From the NCBI RefSeq assembly GCF_027980145.1, contig NZ_JAMZNK010000024.1, positions 16,296-80,295 on the forward strand: 64,000 nucleotides of DNA, given 5' to 3'. Positions 27,384-35,208 of this stretch are shown piece after piece. The stretch's first letter is position 1, and every line of letters starts with the position of its first letter. Position numbers and translations under genes: made by a program. The notes under the pieces are model-generated. The model did not search any database. It saw nothing but the letters and a program-made list of their open reading frames with translations, and was not told the DNA's origin. The DNA comes from Flavobacterium azizsancarii (GTDB lineage Bacteria; Bacteroidota; Bacteroidia; Flavobacteriales; Flavobacteriaceae).

Positions 27384-27974
27384 TTGGATTTTTTAGAAAA
27401 GGCGTATAATTATAATTTTGAAGGTATTACTAATGAAGTTTATCAGTTTAGGTTCATTAGTACAGGAATACAGGAAATAACGAAAATAGTTTCCATTTCA
27501 CCCGTTGATAAAAGCCACAATTGGTATAATGTAGGTTTTGGAAATTTAGAAAATAATGACGGTTCAGTAAGAGTTAATGATTTAGCTGAAATCAACAATA
27601 ACGATTATGATGAGGTTTTAGCGACTGTTTTTATGTGTATTCTTCATTTTTTCAATTCTAATCGAGATTGCACCATATTGTTTTTTGGAAATACACTACA
27701 TAAACACAGGCTTTACAAACAGAAAATATCTTCAAATATTAGTAGTTTGGAACAATATTTGGATATATCAGGAGGCAAGATAGAAGAAGAAATAACAATT
27801 ATTGAAAAAAAGCAAACAATAACAAGGAAAGGAAAAGAACATGAAAGAACGATACGGGAAAAAGACCTTACATCACTCCAAAAGGATATTGTAGTAAAAC
27901 AGATTGAAAAGTACAATAAAGATAAAACAGCTGACTATCAATTTGTTTTGTTTAAACTGAAAAACGACCAATAA
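27384..27974 (+). CDS. DUF6934-family protein
   Basis: Protein of 196 residues matching the small DUF6934 family, common in Bacteroidetes near mobile elements and defence-like pairs; biochemical role unknown to me. Seen: YNYNFEGITNEVYQFRFIS at the N-terminus, VGFGNLENNDGSVRVNDLAE, and EVLATVFMCILHFF followed by FFGNTLHKHRLYKQKIS, the family's basic motif. The C-terminal 60 residues are a charged helix unlike the core. No ATG fits: an in-frame TAA at 27378 leaves TTG 27384 as the start. A 67-residue gene follows after 38 nt and a terminator closes the pair. A toxin-antitoxin-like role is plausible from layout only. Confidence 0.7.
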   Translation: MDFLEKAYNYNFEGITNEVYQFRFISTGIQEITKIVSISPVDKSHNWYNVGFGNLENNDGSVRVNDLAEINNNDYDEVLATVFMCILHFFNSNRDCTILFFGNTLHKHRLYKQKISSNISSLEQYLDISGGKIEEEITIIEKKQTITRKGKEHERTIREKDLTSLQKDIVVKQIEKYNKDKTADYQFVLFKLKNDQ

Positions 27975-28012
27975 TTATTGGATAAGTAAAAAAATAGTAT
28001 ATTTGTAACGTT

Positions 28013-28216
28013 ATGGGAACAAAAGAATTAAGAGATTTAGTAGAAAAGCAGATAGAAAAATCTACTAGTTTTTGGGCTGGTCGTCCTAAAATGACTATCC
28101 AAGAACTAGAAGCGGTGGAGAAATTTGCTAAAGAAAAAAGTAAACTTTTTGAAAAAGCATTCGATTCTCCTGAAAAAGTAGAGAAAATTAACAAAATGCA
28201 AAACAGCACATTATAA
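28013..28216 (+). CDS. Small helical partner of the DUF6934 protein
   Basis: 67 residues, no recognised family, no signal peptide. It is highly charged and predicted all-helical (KELRDLVEKQIEKSTSFW; ELEAVEKFAKEKSKLFEKAF). ATG at 28013 is 38 nt after the DUF6934 stop, and a terminator follows at 28259, so the two genes form a bicistron. Size and composition fit an antitoxin or accessory subunit; the function is not established. Confidence 0.6.
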   Translation: MGTKELRDLVEKQIEKSTSFWAGRPKMTIQELEAVEKFAKEKSKLFEKAFDSPEKVEKINKMQNSTL

Positions 28217-28258
28217 GTTGATTTATTAATTCAAAAAACTTATTATTACATAAAAATG

Positions 28259-28289
28259 ACCGTTTAGAATCTATCTGAACGGTTTTTTT
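28259..28289 (+). terminator. Intrinsic terminator after the DUF6934 bicistron
   Basis: ACCGTT, loop of about 13 nt, AACGGT, then a seven-T run. Confidence 0.75.
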
Positions 28290-28335
28290 GTACATGTTTG
28301 TTTTATGTTCTTACGATGACTTATCAATGATAAGG

Positions 28336-28575
28336 TAATGCCCTTTTGGAATGCAAGTGCCCACTAGACGAGGTAATGCAAACGAATATCGATACGGATT
28401 CCAAGGTCAGGAAAAGGATGATGAGATTAAAGGCGAAGGGAATTCTTTGGATTACACCTTTAGAATGCATGACCCGAGGATTGGTAGGTTTTTTGCAATT
28501 GACCCGCTGGCATCTCAATTTAGAGGAGTGAAAGTAGATTTCTTCTTATTCAGATTATCTAATCTTTTTGGTTAA
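28336..28575 (+). pseudogene. Rhs core-domain C-terminal fragment
   Basis: Relic of an RHS-repeat-associated core: PFGMQVPTRR, then EYRYGFQGQEKDDEIKGEG and TFRMHDPRIGRFFAIDPLA, the diagnostic end of Bacteroidetes Rhs/YD shells immediately before a variable toxin tip. It lacks everything upstream (a TAA precedes the CPFGMQVP codons, in place of YPFGMQVP) and diverges after DPLASQF into a short out-of-family tail. It supports the view that the toxin tip at 25706 derives from an Rhs locus broken up in this region. Confidence 0.85.
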
Positions 28576-28660
28576 TCCCCAACTTTTGCGTTTGATCCGT
28601 TTGATCCTCCATTAGATTGGAATTTTAGAAATTTGGAATTTATCTTAAAATTCTATACAT

Positions 28661-28692
28661 AAAAAAAGTCCTAATTTTCATTAGGACTTTTT
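28661..28692. terminator. Bidirectional-type intrinsic terminator
   Basis: AAAAAAAGTCCTAA, loop TTTTCA, TTAGGACTTTTT. A near copy of the hairpin at 2338-2371, here with a perfect stem. It directly precedes a tRNA-end-like relic. Confidence 0.75.
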
Positions 28693-28694
28693 AC

Positions 28695-28790
28695 GTGGGG
28701 AGAGCAGGATTCGAACCTTAAGCTTGAAACCCGCGTATTTCCTGCATTTTTTATTTTTTTAAACCTGTGGTGCCACGATGTTGCCACGAA
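28695..28790 (-). repeat. Attachment-site-like composite 1 (tRNA 3' end plus direct repeat)
   Basis: Bases 28695-28717 on the minus strand read GGTTCGAATCCTGCTCTCCC, the T-loop and acceptor 3' strand of a tRNA, but pairing with a 5' T-stem strand fails, so it is only a tRNA end. About 50 nt on, 28770-28790 carry GTGCCACGATGTTGCCACGAA, a motif repeated at 29319, 30272 and 31424. The same two-part layout recurs at 31340-31443. This is what an integrase crossover at a tRNA 3' end beside short repeats would leave. Confidence 0.5.
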
Positions 28791-29032
28791 AATAAAATTG
28801 TTAATTTTCGTATGTAATGATTTGATTTTTAACAGATTGACTTACTGCTTTTTGCTATCATTCTTTTTGATGTAAATATAAGATATTTGTTTGTTGTATT
28901 GATTGATTTGTCTTGTTTTTAATTGTATTTTATTTCGAAATAATTGAGAATTGATTTATAATTATCTTGTGTGGTAAGACGAGTATCTATAAAATATTCC
29001 TTTACATTATTTTACAAGTGTATAGAACTCTT

Positions 29033-29248
29033 TTAAATGCCACCAGGCAGGGCACTCTCAATGTCTCCTTTATAATGGTATATAGTAAGGAAACAGCTCT
29101 TTAAGAAAAGCTGGGAATCTGTGATTTTAGCACATGGCTTTAACTCCACTTCCTTGGGCGGGGGAGTGGCGTCAAAATAGCGTTTTATTTCTTCTGGAAG
29201 TAGAGGCTGTCTTTGAATGGCATAATGATTTTGGTTTGGATGTCCCAT
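29033..29248 (-). pseudogene. DUF6965 protein fragment, copy 1
   Basis: Encodes PEEIKRYFDATPPPKEVELK and ITDSQLFLKSCFLTI, the core of the DUF6965 family (about 70 residues, Bacteroidetes, function unknown). The family's C-terminal helix is replaced by an unrelated tail (YHYKGDIESALPGG), and the N-terminal MGHPNQNHYAI comes from the antisense of the relic shared with 23528. It is therefore truncated and probably inactive. A second copy of the same core lies at 30769-30891. Confidence 0.65.
29081..29197. repeat. 117-bp repeat, copy 1 (partner 30769-30885)
   Basis: From TATAGTAAGG to CTTCTGG the two copies have equal length and differ at scattered positions. The repeat contains the DUF6965 core on its minus strand. 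Copy 2 is joined directly to a LysR fragment. Confidence 0.85.
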
Positions 29249-29260
29249 TGGGGATTGATG
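29206..29260 (+). repeat. Relic shared with 23528-23583
   Basis: GGTTTGGATGTCCCATTGGG and flanks match the relic at 23528. It sits immediately upstream (minus-strand sense) of the DUF6965 fragment. Confidence 0.6.
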
Positions 29261-29318
29261 TAAATTTGTATAAATTTTTTAATTTGGCCTGATTACACGT
29301 TAATTTTTTTAAATCTGT

Positions 29319-29334
29319 TCGATTCTGCCACAAA
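29319..29334. repeat. Half copy of the GCCACGATTnTGCCAC repeat
   Basis: TCGATTCTGCCACAAA matches the right half of the motif found complete at 28770, 30272 and 31424. It lies 95 nt downstream of the small-protein/GNAT-like pair and separates it from the DUF6965 fragment. Confidence 0.5.
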
Positions 29335-29428
29335 ACCAATAATGTAGACAATTGAGATAATAATTCATCTGATTGCCAAATTTTTGAAGCAAAAAGTATC
29401 AACTACATCAAATGTGATATGTTATGTT

Positions 29429-29581
29429 CTAATTTTTAAGTATTAATTTCTTTTTCTCAGTTTTCTTTTTTGTTAGTTTTTTCTTTTGAAAAAAATCGCT
29501 TAAAGCTTTTTCTTCAGCTAATGTTAGAGAACTTAGTCCACCAATACTGTCTATATCTAAATCTAATTTTTTAGTTTTCAT
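29429..29581 (-). CDS. 50-residue Lys-rich partner of the GNAT-like protein
   Basis: Small gene starting ATG 2 nt after the stop of the GNAT-like gene, so translationally coupled. It begins MKTKKLDLDIDSIGGLSSLT, then LAEEKALSDFF and a basic tail (QKKKLTKKKTEKKKLILKN). The acidic/hydrophobic front and Lys-rich end suit a protein that binds its partner and perhaps nucleic acid. No named family is recognised. Coupling and size suggest the second half of a toxin-antitoxin-like pair. Confidence 0.65.
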   Translation of the reverse strand: MKTKKLDLDIDSIGGLSSLTLAEEKALSDFFQKKKLTKKKTEKKKLILKN

Positions 29582-29583
29582 AA

Positions 29584-30114
29584 TTATTTATTTTGAAAAT
29601 ATTTATTGATTAATTTCAAAGCTGATTTTGTTTCAATTATCATAATTCTACCACCGAAATGGAATGCTCCAAGTGTTTTTTCATAATGATCAACTAATTG
29701 CGATTTTGAAAGAAAAGAAACATTTCCATCGTGACCGCGCTGAAAAGATAATTTACAAGCATAAGCAACTAGATTACCAGCTACACCAGCATAAACCTTT
29801 GTTTGTCCTTTATTGAATGGAGCACTTTCAACAAGATGCATATAGACATGATCTGACTTAACTTCTAAGCTTATAAGACCTTGGATTATTTTTGAATTTC
29901 CAAAAATTGTAAGTTTATAAACATCTCTAATTGGATTTTTAAATTCTTCATTCCAATTAAAAAGCCAGCCATTTTTCTTTGTTAAAGACTTTAAATCAGA
30001 ATTTTGGAGAATAGAAATTTCAGTCTGAAAACGATCTCCAGTAATCACGTTTTCTATTGAGTTTGTTAATTTGTCAATTATAAAATCGAGTCCTAATTCT
30101 GCTTCTTTATCCAT
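29584..30114 (-). CDS. GNAT-like N-acetyltransferase-fold protein
   Basis: Protein of 176 residues. The C-terminal half has the look of a GNAT acetyltransferase fold: LEVKSDHVYMHLVESAPFNK then KVYAGVAGNLVAYACKLSFQ (strand, loop and helix resembling motif A) and VDHYEKTLGAFHFGGRIM (motif B-like). The canonical Q/R-x-x-G-x-G/A acetyl-CoA loop is degenerate (GQTKVYAGVAG). The N-terminal half is variable. Paired with the 50-residue gene at 29429; GNAT toxins with small antitoxins acetylate tRNAs or other targets, so this pair is a candidate, though gene order (large first) is atypical. It is flanked by short direct repeats, consistent with a mobile cargo. Confidence 0.6.
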   Translation of the reverse strand: MDKEAELGLDFIIDKLTNSIENVITGDRFQTEISILQNSDLKSLTKKNGWLFNWNEEFKNPIRDVYKLTIFGNSKIIQGLISLEVKSDHVYMHLVESAPFNKGQTKVYAGVAGNLVAYACKLSFQRGHDGNVSFLSKSQLVDHYEKTLGAFHFGGRIMIIETKSALKLINKYFQNK

Positions 30115-30271
30115 ACTGCTAATTTAATGAATTTAATCTAATTTTGAAAACATTTGAATATGGAAAATAAATTCTGCCGACCCTGTCGGCAGAATTGTTG
30201 GACTGTAATAGTTTCAAACCTAAACTTCTTAGCGCCTTATTTTGCTTAGCTTCTAGTTTTCAAAACTTCAT

Positions 30272-30292
30272 GCGCCATGATTCTGCCACAAA
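30272..30292. repeat. GCCAtGATTnTGCCAC direct repeat, copy 3
   Basis: GCGCCATGATTCTGCCACAAA, related to 28770-28790 and 31424-31443. With those copies it brackets the GNAT-like pair on one side and the LysR/DUF6965 debris on the other. Confidence 0.55.
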
Positions 30293-30504
30293 TTAAAAAT
30301 GGCGATAATTTATTATAGCAAATAAACTTACTACCATAAAATTTTGCGATAAAGAAAAATTAATTTAAAAATCAAGAGTAATTGTTTTTTCGATTTTCGA
30401 CATTGTAATGGCGGCTGTACTTCGGACGTAATTCATAAATATCTTTTAAAATGTTTGTGTTAACGCTATAATAAAGTTGAATAGATATATTCTTAAACCC
30501 TCTT

Positions 30505-30768
30505 TTGAAGAATATTCCATTTCAACTGAATGCAACTTTTGGCATAGCCAAGGACTTGTTACAGCAATTAGCCGATGGGGAACTTGATTTTGTTGTAGCA
30601 AGCCAAAAATCCATTGAGAATAAACATATCGTTTATGAACCTATCCTTACCGAAAATTTTATTGTTGTAGGAAGTCCCGATTTGGATTTAAGCGATTTAA
30701 AAAAGCATTTGAAAGATAAAGATTTTACAGCCATCGAGAAATGGCTTATCAATCAGCAGTGGTATGCT
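30505..30768 (+). pseudogene. LysR-family regulator fragment
   Basis: Part of a LysR effector-binding domain: DGELDFVVASQKSIENKHIV and ENFIVVGSPDLDLSDLKKHL, then IEKWLINQQWYAYS. There is no helix-turn-helix and no proper start (first codon TTG). The frame then runs into antisense DUF6965 sequence from 30769 and stops at 30831. The junction is abrupt, showing recombination between unrelated genes. Confidence 0.8.
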
Positions 30769-30885
30769 TATAGTAAGGAAACAGCTTTTAAGGAAAAGCT
30801 GGGAATCTGTGATTCTCGCCCATGGTTTTAACTCCACTTCCTCAGGTGGGGGAGTGGTGTCAAAATAGCGTTTTATTTCTTCTGG
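30769..30885. repeat. 117-bp repeat, copy 2 (partner 29081-29197)
   Basis: Equal in length to copy 1, in the same orientation, 1.7 kb apart. Recombination between them would delete the GNAT-like pair. Confidence 0.85.
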
Positions 30886-30891
30886 GGTCAT
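30769..30891 (-). pseudogene. DUF6965 protein fragment, copy 2
   Basis: Begins MTPEEIKRYFDTTPPPEEVE and continues LKPWARITDSQLFLKSCFLT, then loses the family and runs antisense through the LysR fragment. The start MTPEEIK is better than that of copy 1. Only about 40 of 70 residues remain. Confidence 0.65.
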
Positions 30892-31126
30892 GGGGCAAAA
30901 ATTAGGTAAAAATTGCAGAGAGGGCAAGGGCTTAGGGTCAATTTCTGGGTCAGTGTTTTTATGTGTTTTACCTGCATTTGTTCCAAATGTACTGAGGCTC
31001 ATTAAATTATCCCTTCAGATTCTGTTTTTATTTTTTCAGGCTTTCATTTGGGCTGGTCCGGACCTGCGGCGCCCTTTGGGAATTCATGCAGATGCGGGTT
31101 GCTTTACTTCCTTAATGCTTTTTTTT

Positions 31127-31230
31127 AGGAGCTATTCCCGCTATGCGTTCCAATCTTTTGTGCCGAACTCCGGCACAAAAGGATTTCCACTGCACACGAG
31201 CGAAGCGAACTGGCGAAGCAATCGGGGCTA
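31127..31230 (+). repeat. Dispersed structured repeat, copy A
   Basis: Core from AGGAGCTATTCCCGCTATGC to AATCGGGGCTA. Internal hairpin CTTTTGTGCCG / CGGCACAAAAG with a short loop, and a possible outer pairing AGC...CCCG with CGGG.GCT. Other copies: 49698-49801, 54004-54107, 56492-56597 and a truncated one at 60832-60894. No protein is encoded. It could be a structured RNA or a non-autonomous element. Confidence 0.75.
31194..31219 (+). repeat. 26-bp micro-repeat inserted in copy A
   Basis: ACACGAGCG...CGAACTGGCGAAGC, lying exactly between CCACTGC and AATCGGGG of the host repeat. Copy B lacks an insertion at this point and carries it elsewhere. Confidence 0.75.
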
Positions 31231-31339
31231 AGAGTTGAATCCATTTTTATGTTTTTGCTCTTTTTTTTAATAATTATTTTATAAGCTGTATTGCTTAGGT
31301 ATTGAAAAATGCAGTTTTTGTTGAAATAATTTAGTACTT

Positions 31340-31443
31340 GAGAAAGAGGGATTCGAACTGTAACTCCAGGACCTCCTTTATATAATGGATTTTTAATATA
31401 TGTAACCGGATTCAAAATGTACTGCGCCACGATTGTGCCACGG
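31340..31443 (-). repeat. Attachment-site-like composite 2 (tRNA 3' end plus direct repeat)
   Basis: 31340-31358 on the minus strand read GTTCGAATCCCTCTTTCTC, a tRNA T-loop and acceptor end without its 5' half. At 31424-31443 is GCGCCACGATTGTGCCACGG, the repeat seen at 28770 and 30272. Order and spacing match composite 1, bracketing 2.7 kb of debris and cargo. Confidence 0.5.
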
Positions 31444-31496
31444 AATCTTTAAGTGTTTTTATAAATATTGAATATGCAACTTGTTTAAAATGAATG

Positions 31497-31850
31497 TTAT
31501 AATTCACTTTGTAAATCAAATGTTTTACTGTCAGGATTTTCAATAAGATATGTTAGACCTTCAAAAATAACCACATCATGCTCTTTATTATCATAAACGC
31601 TTATACCTTTGCTGATCACATATTTGCTTATCCTTAGCTCTACATCATTCTTATAAGTAATAACTTTATTGTCTGAAGTAAAAACTATTTTTTTAGTATA
31701 TCCCAGAGTCTTTGGGGTGGAGATATAATTTGCATTTTCTCCTCCTTCTGATTTTTGACAAGTCCAAGATCCTAAAATTGTATTTGGAGTTTGATCATTA
31801 AAAACGGAACTGGAAGTAAACGAATAAAAGGAGAACAAAACAATGAGCAA
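31497..31850 (-). CDS. Secreted hypothetical protein, lipocalin-like length
   Basis: 117-residue product with a hydrophobic leader (LIVLFSFYSFTSSSVF) and a small beta-rich domain: TPNTILGSWTCQKSEGG, STPKTLGYTKKIVFTSDNKV, ISKYVISKGISVYDN. ILGSW near the N-terminus resembles the GxW opening of lipocalin-like Bacteroidetes proteins. A truncated paralogue is at 63516-63854. The start is uncertain: the frame begins at TTG 31850, while an ATG just upstream is followed at once by TAA, so the original start may be mutated. Confidence 0.6.
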   Translation of the reverse strand: MLIVLFSFYSFTSSSVFNDQTPNTILGSWTCQKSEGGENANYISTPKTLGYTKKIVFTSDNKVITYKNDVELRISKYVISKGISVYDNKEHDVVIFEGLTYLIENPDSKTFDLQSEL

Positions 31851-32111
31851 TAAAAATTTTTCTTACATTTTTTTGAATTTTATATATAAATAGTAGTTTA
31901 ATTATTTGTTTGTGAGAAATGTCTTTCTATGTAAAAAGTTTTTTATTCTAAAATTATGTTTAAAACAACAGTGACATAAAGTAAAATGTAGAAGACAGAT
32001 AAAACAAATCCAATGCAAGTAAATGTTTCCTCCTTTATATAATCGCGAATTTTTCGGATATCTTTTCTCATAATTTTTAATTTAAATGTTTAGTATTTTT
32101 TAAAAATATCC

Positions 32112-32729
32112 ATAAAAGAGATAATTAGTAATGGAAGCATAGCCATTGCGGTACAGGCCAATGTATCGAAAGAAGCCGATGTGACCAGGTTGTTTAAAGA
32201 AACCGTGAAGTCTTTCGACACGCTCGATATTTTAGTAAATAACGCGCTATCTCAAGGATACTCACCGAGTGAACTCATTTCAATAGAAAAATTTCATCTG
32301 GCTTTTAATGTAAATGTGCTGGGGCCAATTCTGACTATCCAGACATCTCTGAAACTTTTTGGTGATAAGGGTGGAAATATCATCAATATCAGTTTGGGTG
32401 CAAGTAAGTATCCGCTGCAAAATGCCTCTTTGTACTCTTAAAGTAAAGCTGCACTGGATGCCTTCACAATTGTTTTATCTAAGGAGTTGGGTGTTAAAAA
32501 CGTTCGTATCAATTCTATTTTGCCGGGAGCTACGGAAACAGAGGATGTGGCCAGTTCGGGTGTTATCGTTGGCAGTGATTATGAAAAGATGTTTGTCGAA
32601 AAAATACCACTTGGCCGCAGAGGACAGCCTGCATATATTGCGAAAACCGTAGTATTTCTGGCTTCCGATGACGCTGCGTGGATCACAGGAGAGCAAATTT
32701 CCGTTTCCCGCGGTATCTATGGTTTTTAA
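32112..32729 (+). pseudogene. SDR oxidoreductase pseudogene
   Basis: A continuous SDR reading frame with one internal TAA (32439-32441) exactly at the active site: the catalytic YxxxK region reads LYS, stop, SKAALDAF. Upstream is IAIAVQANVSKEADVTRLFK then LDILVNNAL; downstream INSILPGATETEDVAS, RRGQPAYIAKTVVFLASDDA and TGEQISVSRGIYGF. The first 50 or so residues with the TGxxxGIG loop are missing. It is 5'-truncated and interrupted, so inactive. Confidence 0.88.
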
Positions 32730-33704
32730 AGCCGTACCAAAAATGAAAGATAAAGAAACATATGATAATACCTGAATTATTGGATTTGATTGAGGAGCTC
32801 AGCAAAAAGCTGTAAACGTCATGGCGCCAGACCAGGGAATTTGTACGCAGGGAAACTGGTTCGGGATCTTAGTTCAAGCACTGAGAAGGTCAAAAGATCG
32901 AGGACTATTTTGATCTTATTAGCGCCATTAGCTTTTGAAAGGACAAATTAACTAAAATGGGGAGTTTATCGACACGCAAGCAATGGTTCTTGCTTCCGAA
33001 AAGCCGGTGGTCCGTCTTTGATGATACAGAAAAGGATAGTTTTTAGAGCGAATTAGGAAGGTAATTTCATTGTGACAGTAATGGTCAATTGAACTGATTT
33101 TTCCAACCTACAAAAAATAATACGTTTAAAATATTTTTCTTTATTCATTATATATGAAAATGATAAAAGACAGATAAACCTATTTCATTTGCCAGTTTTT
33201 TTCATCCCGGTTAACTTCATAACCCGTTAGTTAAATCTAGAATGAGAATTCTCAGATATTTAATTAAACCATCTTTTTGCCAGACTGATGTAGATTAGAA
33301 TTATAGATAAAACATATGAAAATATGCGCTAAATTTAAAAAAGGAAGAAATAAGCTACGTCATTAATTTTAACATATTTATTCACTTTTTCATGTCTGAT
33401 TTATAATTTATCTTACTGTCATTGAGTTCGTTGCTGTTTTAGAAAAAACGAACTTAGAATAATTTCCGTTCTCATAGATCAAAACAGTTAATTAAACATA
33501 TAAATTTAATAATTTTCAGTTTATCGATATATTTGATATACATTTGATAATATAAATTGTAAAAATATAAATAAAATATAAAAATAGGTAATTCGTTTTC
33601 GTATAGACCTATGCTGTTTATTGTCATTTTTATAGCTGTTTATTCTTTGTCCCCTCATTTTAATTTCGCAATCTAATATTAATAATTTTATACCTACTCT
33701 CATC
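32730..33704. other. Gap before the fibre operon, with decayed coding traces
   Basis: 32740-33060 carries short coding-like pieces in one neighbourhood (MAPDQGICTQGNWFGILVQA; GEFIDTQAMVLASEKPVVRL) broken by stops; I cannot name the original gene. From 33100 to 33704 I see no gene. ATTTGATA occurs twice 11 bp apart (33531, 33542), a possible activator site for the operon starting at 33705; weak evidence. Confidence 0.4.
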
Positions 33705-34211
33705 ATGAAAAATTTAATTACTCCAGCAAATTTATGCCTTTTAGGGATCTTGTTTACCTCTTCTGTTTTTGCTCAGGCTACAGCTACCGCTACAGCTTCG
33801 GCCACAATAGTCACACCAATAAGTATTACTAATGCTTCTGATATGAATTTTGGAAACATAGCTACAGATGGAACCGTTGGTACAGTTGTTTTAGCTCCGG
33901 ATAATAGCAGGACTATTACAGGGGGGGTAACTTTGCCTGCAGCTTCAGGTACAGTAACTGCAGCAGCTTTTACGGTTTCTGGTTCTGATTCGTATACCTA
34001 TGCCATTACTTTGCCATCATCAGTAATTATTGCAAGTGGTACTGACCAAATGACTGTTGATAATTTTACCAGTACACCGGCAACAATAGGAACATTAAGT
34101 TCTGGTTCAGAGACTATAACTATTGGTGCAACCTTAAATCTGGTGGCTTCACAAGCTGAGGGATCGTATACTTCTGCAGCTCCTTTCGCAGTTACTGTTA
34201 ATTACAATTAA
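33705..34211 (+). CDS. DUF4402 pilin-like subunit 1
   Basis: Exported beta-sandwich protein of 168 residues. A signal peptide (MKNLITPANLCLLGILFTSS, cleavage after VFAQ) precedes a DUF4402 domain: ISITNASDMNFGNIATDG near 40 and APDNSRTITGGVTLPA. The C-terminal strand AAPFAVTVNYN is the type of edge strand found at the end of fimbrial subunits. DUF4402 proteins occur with chaperone-usher genes in other phyla. It is first in a five-gene operon with a PapD-like chaperone, giant adhesin, second DUF4402 protein and usher-like protein. Its likely role is major fibre subunit, complemented by the chaperone in the periplasm; no donor strand was traced. Confidence 0.8.
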   Translation: MKNLITPANLCLLGILFTSSVFAQATATATASATIVTPISITNASDMNFGNIATDGTVGTVVLAPDNSRTITGGVTLPAASGTVTAAAFTVSGSDSYTYAITLPSSVIIASGTDQMTVDNFTSTPATIGTLSSGSETITIGATLNLVASQAEGSYTSAAPFAVTVNYN

Positions 34212-34295
34212 TAAATACATTATTAGAATTAAAAAAAAACTGTATTTAAATCTAACAGTTACAACTTTAGATTATTAACACTTTATCCTCGTATT

Positions 34296-35156
34296 ATGAA
34301 TAATACCCTCTTTATGAAAGTTGGGGTTACTCTTCTTGTACTATCATTTATTTTTACAGCGGGGCAATTAGTTGCCCCATATGATAGTGCAGGTCAGGGT
34401 GATCTTATGATAATGCCACGCAGGGTAATTCTTGATGCAAACAAAAGAACACAAGAATTGACCGTTGCCAATACAGGATCTGACAGTACAAAATATCTCA
34501 TTTCTGTTATACATTACAGAATGCTTGAAAATGGTGCTTTTGAGCAGATTGCTCAACCGGATTCGGCGCAGCATTTTGCAGATAAGAATTTTAGATTTTT
34601 TCCACGTACTGTTACACTTGCCCCCAATGAATCGCAAACAATTAAAATTCAGGCAATAAATACAAATGAAATGCAGCCAGGTGAATATAGGTCGCATCTT
34701 TATTTCAGGGCAGTTACAAAAAATCTGCCTGCAGAGAAAGAAGCTTTCAAGCCACCAAAATCGATGTCTGTACAACTTGTACCCACATTTGGTATTGCTA
34801 TTCCTGTTATTATTAGAAGCGGTGCTTTAACTTTAAGTGTTAAGCTTGAAAAACCGATGTTTTCAATAAGTACAGCCGGGATACCTCAATTGAGTATGTT
34901 ATTTAAGAGAACTGGTAATATCTCTGTCTACGGAGATATAAAAATAGAACACGTTTCGGTAACTGGAAGAGCTACACAGGTTGGTATTGCAAAAGGTTTT
35001 GCGATTTACACTCCTAATTCTGTACGTAATTTTACCCTTAATTTAGACAAGAATTCAACGGTGGATTATCGTAAAGGAAAACTCAATATTATATATACTA
35101 CTTTATCTGAAACAAAACCAATAGTAATCACTTCTTCACAAGTTGATCTCCTTTAG
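34296..35156 (+). CDS. PapD-like periplasmic pilus chaperone
   Basis: 286 residues with an N-terminal signal anchor (VGVTLLVLSFIFTAGQ) and two immunoglobulin-like domains. Domain 1 (about 35-160) has LMIMPRRVILDANKRTQELT and NTGSDSTKYLISVIHYRM, then FRFFPRTVTLAPNESQTIKI, which matches the G1-strand region of PapD chaperones (RxxPxxxxLxPxxxQxIR), and GEYRSHLYFRAV. Domain 2 follows (IPVIIRSGALTLSVKLEK). The expected job is donor-strand complementation of exported subunits. It lies 84 nt after the first DUF4402 gene and 52 nt before the adhesin. Confidence 0.85.
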   Translation: MNNTLFMKVGVTLLVLSFIFTAGQLVAPYDSAGQGDLMIMPRRVILDANKRTQELTVANTGSDSTKYLISVIHYRMLENGAFEQIAQPDSAQHFADKNFRFFPRTVTLAPNESQTIKIQAINTNEMQPGEYRSHLYFRAVTKNLPAEKEAFKPPKSMSVQLVPTFGIAIPVIIRSGALTLSVKLEKPMFSISTAGIPQLSMLFKRTGNISVYGDIKIEHVSVTGRATQVGIAKGFAIYTPNSVRNFTLNLDKNSTVDYRKGKLNIIYTTLSETKPIVITSSQVDLL

Positions 35157-35208
35157 TTCGAAATAGCTTTCAAACGAATCAATCTTTGCTAATTTAGCCC
35201 TTCAGCAC

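Noticed and set aside
30505..30831. A complete 108-codon LysR-type gene
   Set aside because: It lacks the DNA-binding domain and a real start, and its end is antisense to the DUF6965 fragment.
28695..31443. tRNA genes at 28695 and 31340
   Set aside because: Only the T-loop and 3' acceptor strand are present; D-arm, anticodon arm and 5' acceptor are absent.
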